Shown: positions 33,101-41,553, counted from the first letter of the stretch. The stretch: 64,000 bases of DNA from Dyella sp. ASV21 (GCF_016428975.1 NZ_JAELTT010000016.1:1-64000), one strand, 5' to 3'. Numbers and translations: made by a program. Notes: generated by a model not told the origin, from the sequence alone.

Positions 33101-34684
33101 ATGGCCTTGTTGAAGAAAGTGCTGATCGTGGGTGGCGGCACTGCTGGTTGGCTGGCGGCGTGCTATCTCGCCAAGGCCTTGAACGCGCGGGACCCGCGCA
33201 GCGTGCAGGTGCACCTGGTGGAGTCGAGCAACATCGGCTTGCTGGGCGTGGGCGAGGCTACGTTCCCTAGCATTCGCGGCACGCTTGCGGCGATTGGCCT
33301 GGACGAGCGCCGCTTTCTGGTAGGCGCCACGGCGACCTACAAGCAGGGGATTCATTACCGGCACTGGGTGCGTCCACCGGGTACGCCGGGCGCCGATCAT
33401 TTCTTTCATCCGTTCAGTGTGCCGAGCCAGCGCCCGGGCGGCCCCGAACTGTTGCCGTACTGGCTGCTGGGTGCCGCGCCAGAGGGCATGCCTTTCGCCG
33501 ATGCGGTGACCATGCAGAGCTTGTTGGTGGATCACTATCGCGGCCCGCGGCGCGCGACCGATCCCGACTACCAGGGGCCGATGAATCACGCGTTCCATTT
33601 CGACGCGGCGCATTTCGCGCGGGTGTTGGCCGAGCATGGGCAGGAAACGCTGGGCGTGCATCGTCACCTGGCTACCGTGGAGCGTACCGAGCTGGATGAG
33701 CACGGCGCCATTGCCCGTGTGATCACCACCGAGCTGGGCCCGCTGACGGCGGACCTGTATGTGGATTGCACGGGTTTGCGGGGTGCCTTGATTGGCGGGG
33801 TGATGCAGTCGCCGTTCCGCAGTCGTCGCGACGTACTGTTCGCCGATCGCGCGGTGGCCATGCAGGTGCCGTACGAGCACGCGGATACACCGATTCCTTC
33901 CTACACTATTTCCACCGCGCAGGAGGCCGGCTGGATCTGGGATATCGGTCTGCAAAAGCGGCGCGGCGTGGGTTATGTCTATTCCTCCCGCCATACGGAC
34001 ACCGAGCGCGCCGAGCAGGTGTTTCGCAGCTATCTTGGCCCGGCCGCCGAGGGTCTCAAGGCGATGCATATCAAGTTCGAAACCGGCTACCGCCCCGAGC
34101 ACTGGCGCAAGAACTGCGTGGCGGTGGGCCTGGCCGGCGGTTTCGTCGAGCCGTTGGAGTCGACGGGCATTGCACTGATTGAGCTGGCCACCTATCTGCT
34201 CACCCATCTGTTGCCCGGCGATACCGACGACATGGAACGCGCGGCACGCCACTTCAACGAGATGATGGTGGCGCGCTATGACCGCATCATCGACTTCATC
34301 AAGATGCACTACTGCCTGAGCCAGCGGCGCGATTCGCCGTTTTGGATCGACAACGCCGATCCGGCGAGCATTCCGCAGACCTTGCAGGACAAGCTGGCTT
34401 TGTGGAAACAGCGTCCGCCGCATCGGCTGGATTTCGTCAGCGACCTGGAAATGTTCATGGTGTCGAGCTGGCAGTACGTGCTGTACGGCATGGAGTTCAA
34501 GACCGATCTGAGCCACAGCCGCAGTGCTTATCCGCGTTTCGACGAGGCGCGCCAGGAATTCGCGATGATCCAGCAGGTTGCCGCGCGTGCGCTGAACGAC
34601 CTGCCCGATCACCGGGCCCTGGTGGAGCAGCTGTGTGCCGAACATGAGCGGCGCGTGGAACGGGAGCGTGGCACGGCGGCGTAA
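33101..34684 (+). CDS. Flavin-dependent tryptophan-halogenase-like enzyme
   Basis: A 527-residue FAD enzyme of the tryptophan halogenase family. It has the Rossmann motif GGGTAGW at 11-17, EATFPSIRGTLAAIGLDE, the catalytic lysine K81 in TATYKQGIHYRHW (K79 in PrnA), and the WxWxI motif as WIWDIGLQKRRG (W278, W280). The last residue of the classic WxWxIP is Gly instead of Pro, as in the branch of xanthomonad and marine halogenases that brominate indole. No tryptophan or indole pathway is nearby; such genes in this lineage often follow TonB receptors for sugars, so halogenation may not be the true task. ATG at 33101 follows GGGGGAC. Confidence 0.88.
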   Translation: MALLKKVLIVGGGTAGWLAACYLAKALNARDPRSVQVHLVESSNIGLLGVGEATFPSIRGTLAAIGLDERRFLVGATATYKQGIHYRHWVRPPGTPGADHFFHPFSVPSQRPGGPELLPYWLLGAAPEGMPFADAVTMQSLLVDHYRGPRRATDPDYQGPMNHAFHFDAAHFARVLAEHGQETLGVHRHLATVERTELDEHGAIARVITTELGPLTADLYVDCTGLRGALIGGVMQSPFRSRRDVLFADRAVAMQVPYEHADTPIPSYTISTAQEAGWIWDIGLQKRRGVGYVYSSRHTDTERAEQVFRSYLGPAAEGLKAMHIKFETGYRPEHWRKNCVAVGLAGGFVEPLESTGIALIELATYLLTHLLPGDTDDMERAARHFNEMMVARYDRIIDFIKMHYCLSQRRDSPFWIDNADPASIPQTLQDKLALWKQRPPHRLDFVSDLEMFMVSSWQYVLYGMEFKTDLSHSRSAYPRFDEARQEFAMIQQVAARALNDLPDHRALVEQLCAEHERRVERERGTAA

Positions 34685-34711
34685 GGGCGCCGCGCTGGAA
34701 GCAAGGGGCGC

Positions 34712-35080
34712 TTAGCCAGCCTTGGCTCGGCGCCTGGCGGCGGGCTTGCGAGCGCCGAGCTGCGTCTTGTAGGACTGCATGATGGCCTGCAACAGGCCGG
34801 GAAAGCGCTGGGCGATTTCCTCGCACCGGGTGCTGTTGAGCATTTCCACGCCGCGTCGCTCGCTGCGGATCAGGCCCGCCTCGCGCAGTGCGCGAAAGTG
34901 CTGGGACAACGTGGATTTGGGAATGCTGCGGTCTTCCATCTGCAGGAAGGCCGAGCAGCTGTTGGCGGCATCCGCGCAGGCCAGTTGCGCATAGATGGCT
35001 GCCCGCACAGGATCGGACAATGCGTGGAGGATGCCTTCCACGGTGATGTCGTCGATCGAGGGGTGGGTCAGGGGGCGCAT
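34712..35080 (-). CDS. ArsR-family transcriptional regulator
   Basis: A 122-residue winged-helix repressor: ILHALSDPVRAAIYAQLACAD, then SIPKSTLSQHFRALREAGLIRSERRGVEML and a basic tail ARKPAARRRAKAG. The two cysteines at 35 and 42 lie seven apart in a segment that metal- or redox-sensing members also use, but the classic ELCVC pair is absent, so the signal is uncertain. It diverges from an SDR gene, with a 19-bp inverted repeat between the two starts. I infer self-control and control of the SDR gene. The start ATG at 35080 has a weak ribosome site. Confidence 0.9.
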   Translation of the reverse strand: MRPLTHPSIDDITVEGILHALSDPVRAAIYAQLACADAANSCSAFLQMEDRSIPKSTLSQHFRALREAGLIRSERRGVEMLNSTRCEEIAQRFPGLLQAIMQSYKTQLGARKPAARRRAKAG

Positions 35081-35116
35081 GTTTTAATTTTACCAGCTCT
35101 TGAAAACTAGTTCATA

Positions 35117-35135
35117 AGTTCGTATGTTGCGAACT
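35117..35135. promoter_or_regulatory. Inverted repeat between arsR-type and SDR genes
   Basis: AGTTCG-N7-CGAACT, with a further AACTAGTT about 12 bases left of it (35105-35112) and AGTTCAT between. It lies 37 bases from the ArsR start and 51 from the SDR start, in an AT-rich stretch. This is the natural operator for the ArsR protein. Confidence 0.65.
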
Positions 35136-35185
35136 ATGGGAGTTAATGGCTCCCAGGCTCCATCCCTCTCCCAACAGGAACTGTC

Positions 35186-35932
35186 ATGAGCAAGCTCAAA
35201 GGTAAAGTGGCTGTGGTTACCGGCGCCTCCAAGGGTATTGGCGCGGCCATCGCCAAGTCGCTGGCCGCTGAAGGGGCCGCCGTGGTGGTCAATTACGCTT
35301 CCAGCAAGGCCGGTGCGGACGCCGTGGTAGCGGAAATCGAAAAGGCCGGCGGCAAGGCCGTGGCCGTGGGCGGCGACGTCTCCAAGGCGGCCGACGCCAA
35401 GACGATTGCCGACGCCGCCGTGCAGCATTTTGGCCGTCTGGACGTGCTGGTGAACAATTCCGGCGTGTACGAGTTCGGTGCGCTGGACAACATCACCGAG
35501 GAGCACTTCCACAAGCAGTTCAACGTGAACGTGCTGGGTCTGCTGCTGGTGACCCAGGCGGCCGCGCGCCACATGAACGATGGCGGCAGCATCATCAACA
35601 TCAGCTCGCTGGTGTCGCGCATCGTGCCGCCGGAAAGCGCCGTCTACACCGGCACCAAGGGCGCGGTGGATGCGATTACGGGTGTGCTTGCGCGCGAACT
35701 GGGTCCGCGCAAGATCCGCGTCAACGCCGTGAACCCGGGCATGGTGGAAACCGAAGGCACGCATGCCGCCGGTTTCATCGGTTCGGACTTCCACGCCCAT
35801 GCCGCCGCGCAGACGCCGCTGGGTCGCATCGGCCAGCCGCAGGACATTGCTTCGATCGTCAGCTTCCTGGCCTCGGATGATTCGTTCTGGCTGACCGGCG
35901 AACTGCTCTACGCGGGCGGTGGCATGCGCTAA
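35186..35932 (+). CDS. SDR-family NAD(P)H oxidoreductase
   Basis: A 248-residue short-chain dehydrogenase. It has the cofactor motif TGASKGIG at 12-19, DVLVNNSGVYEFGAL (NNAG-like), the serine in IINISSLVSR, the active YxxxK as YTGTK and RVNAVNPGMVETEGTH, with the C-terminal LTGELLYAGGGMR. The family reduces carbonyls with NADPH or NADH; the substrate is unknown. AGGAA lies before ATG at 35186. Control by the divergent ArsR protein is likely because of the shared palindrome. Confidence 0.92.
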   Translation: MSKLKGKVAVVTGASKGIGAAIAKSLAAEGAAVVVNYASSKAGADAVVAEIEKAGGKAVAVGGDVSKAADAKTIADAAVQHFGRLDVLVNNSGVYEFGALDNITEEHFHKQFNVNVLGLLLVTQAAARHMNDGGSIINISSLVSRIVPPESAVYTGTKGAVDAITGVLARELGPRKIRVNAVNPGMVETEGTHAAGFIGSDFHAHAAAQTPLGRIGQPQDIASIVSFLASDDSFWLTGELLYAGGGMR

Positions 35933-36062
35933 GCCGGGGCATGCATATGGACGCGTCTCCCACGCGGGGGCGCGTCGCATGCACTGGCTTGACGGAACGG
36001 GGTGGATGATGGGTGCCACGGGTGGCCGCGCTTGCGGCCCAGTCCAGCGTGGAGTCGTCGCC

Positions 36063-36461
36063 ATGTCCGACATGCCGATGGAGCGGGGCGTGGTGACGCT
36101 TCGCTCCGCTTACAACGTGGCGCATACGGTGGAGCGGCTTACGCAGCTGCTGAGCGAGCATGGCGTGAGGATTTTTGCGCACATCGACTTCAGTGGCGAC
36201 GCGGCCGCGGCCGGTCTGACGCTATTGCCCGAACAGATGCTGATCTTCGGTAATCCGCGCGCCGGCACCCCCTTGATGCAGGTCGAGCCGGAAGTCGGAC
36301 TGGATCTTCCTTTGAAGGTACTGGTGTGGGAGGACGATCGGGGTGCTACCTGGATCGCCTACACCACGGCCGACTACGTCGTCAGCCGACATGGATTGCC
36401 GCGCGCCATGGGCACCGCGTTGGAAGGGGCGTTGCGGCTGATCGAGCCACTGGCCCGCTAA
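36063..36461 (+). CDS. DUF302 protein
   Basis: A 132-residue protein of the DUF302 fold, with AYNVAHTVERLTQLLSEHGVRIFAHIDFSGDAAAAGLTL and EQMLIFGNPRAGTPLMQVEPEVGLDLPLKVLVWEDD. DUF302 proteins are small, mostly of unknown role, and some sit in membranes or with copper or stress genes. The start ATG at 36063 has GGAG nine bases before it. It converges with the GFA gene, the two stops being ten bases apart. Confidence 0.85.
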   Translation: MSDMPMERGVVTLRSAYNVAHTVERLTQLLSEHGVRIFAHIDFSGDAAAAGLTLLPEQMLIFGNPRAGTPLMQVEPEVGLDLPLKVLVWEDDRGATWIAYTTADYVVSRHGLPRAMGTALEGALRLIEPLAR

Positions 36462-36470
36462 GCGCGGCGG

Positions 36471-36902
36471 TCAGCTTGTGCCTTCGATCACTTCCACCTG
36501 CGCGATCCAGTGGTGTTGCCGGCGCGCCAGGCGGGTGGCGGCATCCTCCTCGCCGAAGCTGACCGGTTGCGGCCGCAGCATCGACGCATCGACGTTCTCG
36601 AAGGTGTGCACGTTGACCACGGCGTAGCGCTGTCCTTCAACGTCGCTGAGCACCACCGGCACCACGCCACAGGTGGAACACACCAGGAACTGTGCCGTGC
36701 CTGTGCCAAAGCGATAGCGCGACACGTGCAAGGGCTCGGCCAGTGTTACCCGCAAGCGGGCCGTCGGGTGGGCCGTCCAAACGGCGCCGTGCTTCTGGCA
36801 GAACGTGCAATCGCAGGCGCGCGCGGGAATTGCGCCTGGCGTGGGAAATCCATCGAGGGCGAAGGCGATGTTGCCGCAATGGCAGCGGCCCTGGATCTGC
36901 AT
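36471..36902 (-). CDS. GFA/CENP-V-type zinc protein
   Basis: A 143-residue protein of the GFA (glutathione-dependent formaldehyde-activating, CENP-V) fold. The zinc cysteines are clear: RCHCGNIAF (C7, C9), CDCTFCQKHG and CSTCGV. It lacks any sign of being a true Gfa enzyme of formaldehyde removal; most proteins of this fold have unknown partners. ATG at 36902 is used. Confidence 0.88.
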   Translation of the reverse strand: MQIQGRCHCGNIAFALDGFPTPGAIPARACDCTFCQKHGAVWTAHPTARLRVTLAEPLHVSRYRFGTGTAQFLVCSTCGVVPVVLSDVEGQRYAVVNVHTFENVDASMLRPQPVSFGEEDAATRLARRQHHWIAQVEVIEGTS

Positions 36903-36942
36903 GCGCTGGCTCCCTTGGGTGAGATGGACAGCTTAGCGTTAA

Positions 36943-36972
36943 GAAAAAGCCCCGCTTCAAACGAAGCGGGGC
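36943..36972 (-). terminator. Rho-independent terminator of the YeiH-like gene
   Basis: On the minus strand a perfect 10-bp stem, GCCCCGCTTC/GAAGCGGGGC (36949-36958 and 36963-36972, loop of four), followed by TTTTT. It lies 31 bases after the stop of the YeiH-like gene at 37003. Confidence 0.92.
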
Positions 36973-37002
36973 CAGGGAGCAGGAGCGCAGGGGCGCGCGG
37001 CC

Positions 37003-38025
37003 TTACAGTTGCCCGATGACCAGTTGCACCAGCAGGCTGCTTACCGATACCGCGGCCCATACACCCAGGCCGAGCAAGATGGGGCGCGCGCCGGTGGCGG
37101 CCATTTTGCGCAGGTTGGCGGAGAGGCCAATGGCGGTCAGCGCCACGATGATGAGGAACTCCGCCGCCACGTGCAGGGCCGGCTGGATCGCCACCGGCAC
37201 CAGGCCCGCCGTGCGCACGGCCGACGCCACCAGGAACCACAGGATGAACCAGGGGAAGATGCGGCGCAGGCTGAAGTCGCTGGCGCCTTGTTTCTTCTGT
37301 TTCCATGCGGTGGCCAGGGCCAGCACGAGGCAGATCGGGATGATCAGCGTGGCGCGGGTGAGCTTGACGATGGTGGCGTAGTCGCCGGCTTCTTTGCTGA
37401 AGCTGTAGCCCGCCGCCACCACCGAGGAGGTGTCGTTGATGGCGGTGCCTGCCCACAGGCCAAAGCCCAGGTCCGACAGGTGCAACAGGTGGCCAAGCAA
37501 GGGGAACAGCAGCACGGCGACCAGGTTGAACAGGAAGATGGTGGAGATGGCGAACGCGGTGTCGTGCTCGTCCGGCTTGATGATGGGCGTGACCGCGGCA
37601 ATGGCCGAGCCGCCGCAGATGGCGGTGCCCACGCCGATCAGTATCTTCAGCTTGTCGTGCACGTTGAGCAGGCGGCCCAGGCCCCAGGCGGCGAGAAACG
37701 CCACGGTCATCGTTACCAGGGTTACCGACAGGGATTCCAGGCCGGTCTTGGCCACCTGATTGAGGCTCAGGCCAAAGCCGAGCGCGATGATCGACCATTG
37801 CAGCACCTGCTTGCCGGCGAACTGGATGCCGGGGGTATAGGTGCCACCCGGCGCCAGTGTGTTGCGCACCAGGATGCCCAGGACGATGCCGAACACCGGG
37901 CCGCCGATCAGCGGCAGGACGTGGCCGAGCAGCCATGCCACCAGGGCGATGCCTGTGGCCATCAACAGGCCGGGCAGGCGTTGGGAAAGGGTGGGGGCGG
38001 CAAGGCCGGCGGTGGTGGCGTTCAT
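37003..38025 (-). CDS. yeiH: YeiH-family putative sulfate/sulfite exporter
   Basis: A 340-residue membrane protein with about ten helices of the YeiH (PSE, Cons_hypoth698) family: LPLIGGPVFGIVLGILVRNTL, VLQWSIIALGFGLSLNQVAKTGLESL, VGTAICGGSAIAAVTPII, LWAGTAINDTSSVVAAGYSFSKEAG and ALTAIGLSANLRKMA. YeiH-like proteins are thought to export sulfite or related anions. The adjoining LysR gene is the YeiE partner that controls yeiH in E. coli. ATG at 38025 follows TGGAGAACGCC; an ATG at 38049 is eight codons longer with a weaker site. Confidence 0.87.
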   Translation of the reverse strand: MNATTAGLAAPTLSQRLPGLLMATGIALVAWLLGHVLPLIGGPVFGIVLGILVRNTLAPGGTYTPGIQFAGKQVLQWSIIALGFGLSLNQVAKTGLESLSVTLVTMTVAFLAAWGLGRLLNVHDKLKILIGVGTAICGGSAIAAVTPIIKPDEHDTAFAISTIFLFNLVAVLLFPLLGHLLHLSDLGFGLWAGTAINDTSSVVAAGYSFSKEAGDYATIVKLTRATLIIPICLVLALATAWKQKKQGASDFSLRRIFPWFILWFLVASAVRTAGLVPVAIQPALHVAAEFLIIVALTAIGLSANLRKMAATGARPILLGLGVWAAVSVSSLLVQLVIGQL

Positions 38026-38079
38026 GGCGTTCTCCAGAATGGTGGCCATTGTCCGCCCGCCTTCACATCAATAAAACTT

Positions 38080-38094
38080 TGAATTTCTGATTCA
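38080..38094. promoter_or_regulatory. LysR-type binding site between yeiH and yeiE
   Basis: TGAAT-N5-ATTCA, a 15-bp interrupted palindrome of the LysR T-N11-A type, set in AT-rich sequence in the 86-base gap between the divergent genes. It should be where the LysR protein binds. Confidence 0.55.
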
Positions 38095-38111
38095 TGTAAT
38101 AAGATTTGCTG

Positions 38112-39020
38112 ATGATTAATGTCAGCCCGCGCCAGCTCGAGGTGTTTGTGCAGATCGCGCGCCTCGGCAGCGTGCGCGCAGCCGCCGAGGCGCTGCATCT
38201 CACCCAGCCGGCAGCCAGCATGGCGCTGGCGGAGATGGAGCGGCAGCTGGACGCGCCGGTGTTCGCGCGCGAGCGCGGTCGGCTTCGCCTCAATACGCGT
38301 GGGCGCGAATTGCTGCCGTTGGCGCAGGAGCTGCTGGAGCGCTACGCCGAGTTCGGCCGCGTCGGCGCAGGCGGCGTTGAATCACTCGGCGGCGAGTTGC
38401 GCGTCGGCGCGAGCAATACGGTTGGCAATTACCGCGTTGGCGAGCTGCTGGGGGATTTCGTGCGCGCGCATCCGCACGTGTCGGTGCGCCTGCGGGTATC
38501 CAATACCGCGGAGATCGTGGCCGCCATGCTCGATCATGCGCTGGAGTTGGGTTGCGTGGAGGGGCCGGTAGCGCACCCCTCGCTGGAGCTGCGCCCGTGG
38601 CGTGACGATGCACTGGTGGTGTGCGCGCCCGTTGACCATCCGCTGGCGCGCAAGCGGCGCCTTCAGCCGAGCGATTTTGCCGGCGCACGGTGGGTGTTGC
38701 GCGAGCCGGGTTCGGCCACGCGGAGTTTGAGTGAGCGCGCGCTGTCGCATTTGCCGCCGGGGGAGACCGTGCTGGAACTGGATCAAGCCGAGGCGATCAA
38801 GCAGGCGGTGATCGCTGGGCTCGGCATTGCCTGCCTACCCCAGGTGGCGGTGATCGATGCGGTGGCCAGCGGGCGCCTGAAGGTGCTCAAGACGCCGTTC
38901 CTGGATCTACAACGCACGCTGTCGTTGGTGTTGCATCGCCAGCGCTATCGCGGTGCGTTGATCGAGGCATTCCTGGCGCTGGCCGGTGGCAAGGCGTCGC
39001 CGGTAGGCACTAGCAGGTAA
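38112..39020 (+). CDS. yeiE: LysR-family regulator, YeiE-like
   Basis: A 302-residue LysR regulator. The HTH reads SPRQLEVFVQIARLGSVRAAAEALHLTQPAASMALAEMERQL, followed by the effector domain with GELRVGASNTVGNYRVGELLGDFVRAHP. The ASMALAEME region and the divergent YeiH gene point to YeiE, which in E. coli relates to sulfite and sulfur stress. ATG at 38112 is used; the longer TTG at 38106 is not preferred. Its 3' end overlaps the end of ptsI by 11 bases. Confidence 0.88.
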   Translation: MINVSPRQLEVFVQIARLGSVRAAAEALHLTQPAASMALAEMERQLDAPVFARERGRLRLNTRGRELLPLAQELLERYAEFGRVGAGGVESLGGELRVGASNTVGNYRVGELLGDFVRAHPHVSVRLRVSNTAEIVAAMLDHALELGCVEGPVAHPSLELRPWRDDALVVCAPVDHPLARKRRLQPSDFAGARWVLREPGSATRSLSERALSHLPPGETVLELDQAEAIKQAVIAGLGIACLPQVAVIDAVASGRLKVLKTPFLDLQRTLSLVLHRQRYRGALIEAFLALAGGKASPVGTSR

Positions 39021-40740
39021 TTTGCGCCAACAACGCTTCGGCTTCCTCGTGCGTGCGTGAGCGGAGCAGACGGGGCGCTGCGGCGCGCAGTACGGAGCGA
39101 TCCAGCGCGGCGATGCGGTCGCGCACGTGCAGCAGCTGGCTGGGGTGCATGCTGAATTCGTTGAGCCCCAGCGCCAGCAGCAGCGAGGTGAAGTTGATGT
39201 CGCCACCGATTTCGCCGCACAGGCTCACGGACTTCTTGGCCCGCCGGCCTTCGCCAATCACATAGGAGAGCAGGCGCAGCAGGGCGGGCTGCAGCGGGTT
39301 GTAGATGTTGTCCAGCGCGTCATTGCTACGATCGGCGGCGAGTACGTACTGGGCCAGGTCGTTGGTGCCGATGGCAAGGAAGTCGGCGTGCTCCAACAGT
39401 GCGCGCACGTTGATGGCGGCGGCGGGCACTTCGATCATCGCACCCAGCGCCAGTTTCTCCGGCAGGTCCACGTTCTCGCGCTTGAGTTCCTGCCGCGCCA
39501 GCTTGAACAGCGTGCGCACGGCAATCAGTTCGTCCGGCTGGGTCACCATGGGCACCAGCACGCGCACCGGGCCGTAGCAGGCGGCGCGAAGGATGGCGCG
39601 GATCTGCGTGGTGAACACGGCGGGGTAACGCAACGAGAGGCGCACGCCGCGCACGCCGAGGGCGGGGTTGTCCTCTCCGCGCAATACCAGGCCGGCGGCA
39701 TCGGCTTTGTCCGCGCCCAGGTCCAGCGTGCGGATAGTGACTGGCAGGCCGCCCATGCCCAGCACCAGGTCGCGGTAGGCGATGAACTGCTCATCTTCCG
39801 TGGGCAGGCCCTTCTGGCGCAGGAACAGGAATTCCGTGCGGTACAGGCCCACGCCGTCGGCGCCGCGTGCACGCGCCATGGCGATGTCCGGCGGCATCTC
39901 GGCATTGGCGAGCAGGCGAATGTCCGCGCCGTCACTGGTGCGCGTGGGGGCGTTGGCCAGCGTAGCGAGGCGTCGGCCTTCCTGGGCGGCTTCGCGTTGC
40001 CAGGTGCGGTAACGGGCCAGATCCTGCGCGGTGGGATGTACCACCGCCTCGCCCCGTTCGGAGTCGAGCAGGATCAGGTCGTCGTCGTGAATGGAGGAGA
40101 GTGCATCGCGAACGCCCACCAGCATCGGCAGATCGAGGCTGCGCGCCAGGATGGCGCTGTGCGAATAGGCACTGCCCGAGCTGGCCACTACGCCCAGCAG
40201 GCCGCTGCCGGCCAGGTGCGCCATGTCGGCCGGGGCGATGGTGTCGGCGATCAGGATTTCGCCCACGCGGGCGGCCAGCTTGCGTTCCTCCCGGCTTGTC
40301 TGGCGTTGCAGGGCGGAAATAACGCGGTTGATGACCTGGTCGACGTCTTCCTTGCGCGAACGCAGGTAGGGGTCGTCCATGGCTTCGAACACGGCAGCGA
40401 GGCGATCGCGCTGCTTCTTCAGCGCGGCGCCCGGGCGGTAGTGGCCGATGCGCACCAGGTCGTCCAGGCCGCGCAGCAATTCGGGATCGTCGAGCAGCAG
40501 GCTGTGCGCGTCGATGAACTCGTTGACCTCGCGGGCCAGGGCGCCGTGCAGTTTGCCGCGCAGTTCGCGCAGCTCTTGACGGGCGGTTTCCAGCGCGCGG
40601 TGCAGCAGTGCCAGTTCGGCATCCACTTCGTCCTCCGCCAGGGGGCGGGTATCGACGTGGTAGCGGCTGGGCTGGACCAGGCGTGCGCGTCCCAGGGCCA
40701 TGCCCTTGGCGGCGGTGGTGCCTGGAAGTACGTGTCTCAT
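39010..40740 (-). CDS. ptsI: PTS enzyme I (phosphoenolpyruvate-protein phosphotransferase)
   Basis: A 576-residue EI that takes phosphate from PEP and passes it to HPr. The active histidine is H194 in SSGSAYSHSAILARS; the PEP-binding barrel has GADGVGLYRTEFLFL, GLPVTIRTLDLGADKADA, NPALGVRGVRLSL, GAMIEVPAAA and AIGTNDLAQYVLAADRSN. No GAF domain is present, so it is the sugar-type EI, not EI-Ntr (PtsP). It is last in the hpf-to-EI gene set and starts 158 bases after HPr. GGAGGGCAGGC precedes ATG at 40740. Confidence 0.93.
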   Translation of the reverse strand: MRHVLPGTTAAKGMALGRARLVQPSRYHVDTRPLAEDEVDAELALLHRALETARQELRELRGKLHGALAREVNEFIDAHSLLLDDPELLRGLDDLVRIGHYRPGAALKKQRDRLAAVFEAMDDPYLRSRKEDVDQVINRVISALQRQTSREERKLAARVGEILIADTIAPADMAHLAGSGLLGVVASSGSAYSHSAILARSLDLPMLVGVRDALSSIHDDDLILLDSERGEAVVHPTAQDLARYRTWQREAAQEGRRLATLANAPTRTSDGADIRLLANAEMPPDIAMARARGADGVGLYRTEFLFLRQKGLPTEDEQFIAYRDLVLGMGGLPVTIRTLDLGADKADAAGLVLRGEDNPALGVRGVRLSLRYPAVFTTQIRAILRAACYGPVRVLVPMVTQPDELIAVRTLFKLARQELKRENVDLPEKLALGAMIEVPAAAINVRALLEHADFLAIGTNDLAQYVLAADRSNDALDNIYNPLQPALLRLLSYVIGEGRRAKKSVSLCGEIGGDINFTSLLLALGLNEFSMHPSQLLHVRDRIAALDRSVLRAAAPRLLRSRTHEEAEALLAQITC

Positions 40741-40898
40741 GCCTGCCCTCCGTGGCGCGATGCTGGAGCGTACGAGCCTGGATCGTGGCGTCCGGCCACA
40801 TTGGCTGCGCGCCCCAGCGGGGAAAGATGGCACGGCGTGATCTGCTGGGCCGTGAACACGGCCTCAAGGTTCCACGCTCGGGCGATCATATTTCCCAC

Positions 40899-41168
40899 TC
40901 AGGTTCCTTCGTCGAACTTGCGATCGAACAGGGCGACCACGGCATGCAGGGCGGATTCCTCGTCCGGACCCTCGGCGCGCACGGTCAGCGGCGTGCCGAT
41001 GCCCGCTGCAAGCATCATGACGCCCATGATGCTCTGTGCGTTGACTTCGCGACCCTTGCTTATCAGCCACACCGTGGACTTGAAGCTCTGCACCAGCTGC
41101 ACGAGCTTGGCCGAGGCGCGGGCGTGCAGGCCCAGTTTGTTGGAAACGACTATCTCTTGTTCAAGCAT
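40899..41168 (-). CDS. ptsH: PTS phosphocarrier HPr
   Basis: An 89-residue HPr with the catalytic H15 in NKLGLHARASAKLVQ and the regulatory serine S46 in NAQSIMGVMML. S46 is the residue that HPr kinase phosphorylates, which fits the hprK gene nearby. The start ATG at 41168 lies eight bases inside the EIIA gene, so the two are coupled. Confidence 0.93.
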   Translation of the reverse strand: MLEQEIVVSNKLGLHARASAKLVQLVQSFKSTVWLISKGREVNAQSIMGVMMLAAGIGTPLTVRAEGPDEESALHAVVALFDRKFDEGT

Positions 41169-41553
41169 GATCGATGAAGATTCCCCCGCGGCCACCGGTG
41201 GCGGCAATTTCCGCCAGTTCGTCCAGTGGTTTCTCCGCATAGTTAAGTACACGCAGCAGCATCGGCAGGTTCAAGCCCGATACGCAGCGCAGCCGAACGC
41301 CGAGCGCACTCAGCGATAATCCGATGTTGCAGGGGGTGGCGCCGTACAGGTCGGCCAGCACCAGCACGCCATCGCCCTGGTCCAGCGCTCGCGCGTGCTT
41401 GGCCGTGAGCGTACGCATGACGTCCGGGTCGGCTTCGGGCGGCACTTCGACGGCTTCCACGCGCAAGGGCAGCTTGGGCAGCACATGGTGCGCGGCCGAG
41501 ATCAGCGCCTGGCCAACCGCCTCATGCGTCATCAACAGCACGCCGACGCTCAT
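41161..41553 (-). CDS. PTS EIIA component, mannose family
   Basis: A 130-residue EIIA(Man)-type protein: MSVGVLLMTHEAVGQALISAA with the phosphohistidine H10, GDGVLVLADLYGATPCNIGLSL, and SGLNLPMLLRVLNY. There are no EIIB, EIIC or EIID genes here, so it probably regulates other proteins and does not transport. Such a lone EIIA(Man) next to HPr and HPr kinase is known in many proteobacteria, including Xanthomonas. It starts 43 bases after rapZ. Confidence 0.9.
   Translation of the reverse strand: MSVGVLLMTHEAVGQALISAAHHVLPKLPLRVEAVEVPPEADPDVMRTLTAKHARALDQGDGVLVLADLYGATPCNIGLSLSALGVRLRCVSGLNLPMLLRVLNYAEKPLDELAEIAATGGRGGIFIDHA

Noticed and set aside
39127-41319. A 730-codon plus-strand frame opposite ptsI and HPr
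   Set aside because: It is a His/Gln/Gly-rich antisense shadow of well-conserved PTS genes and has no domain of its own.
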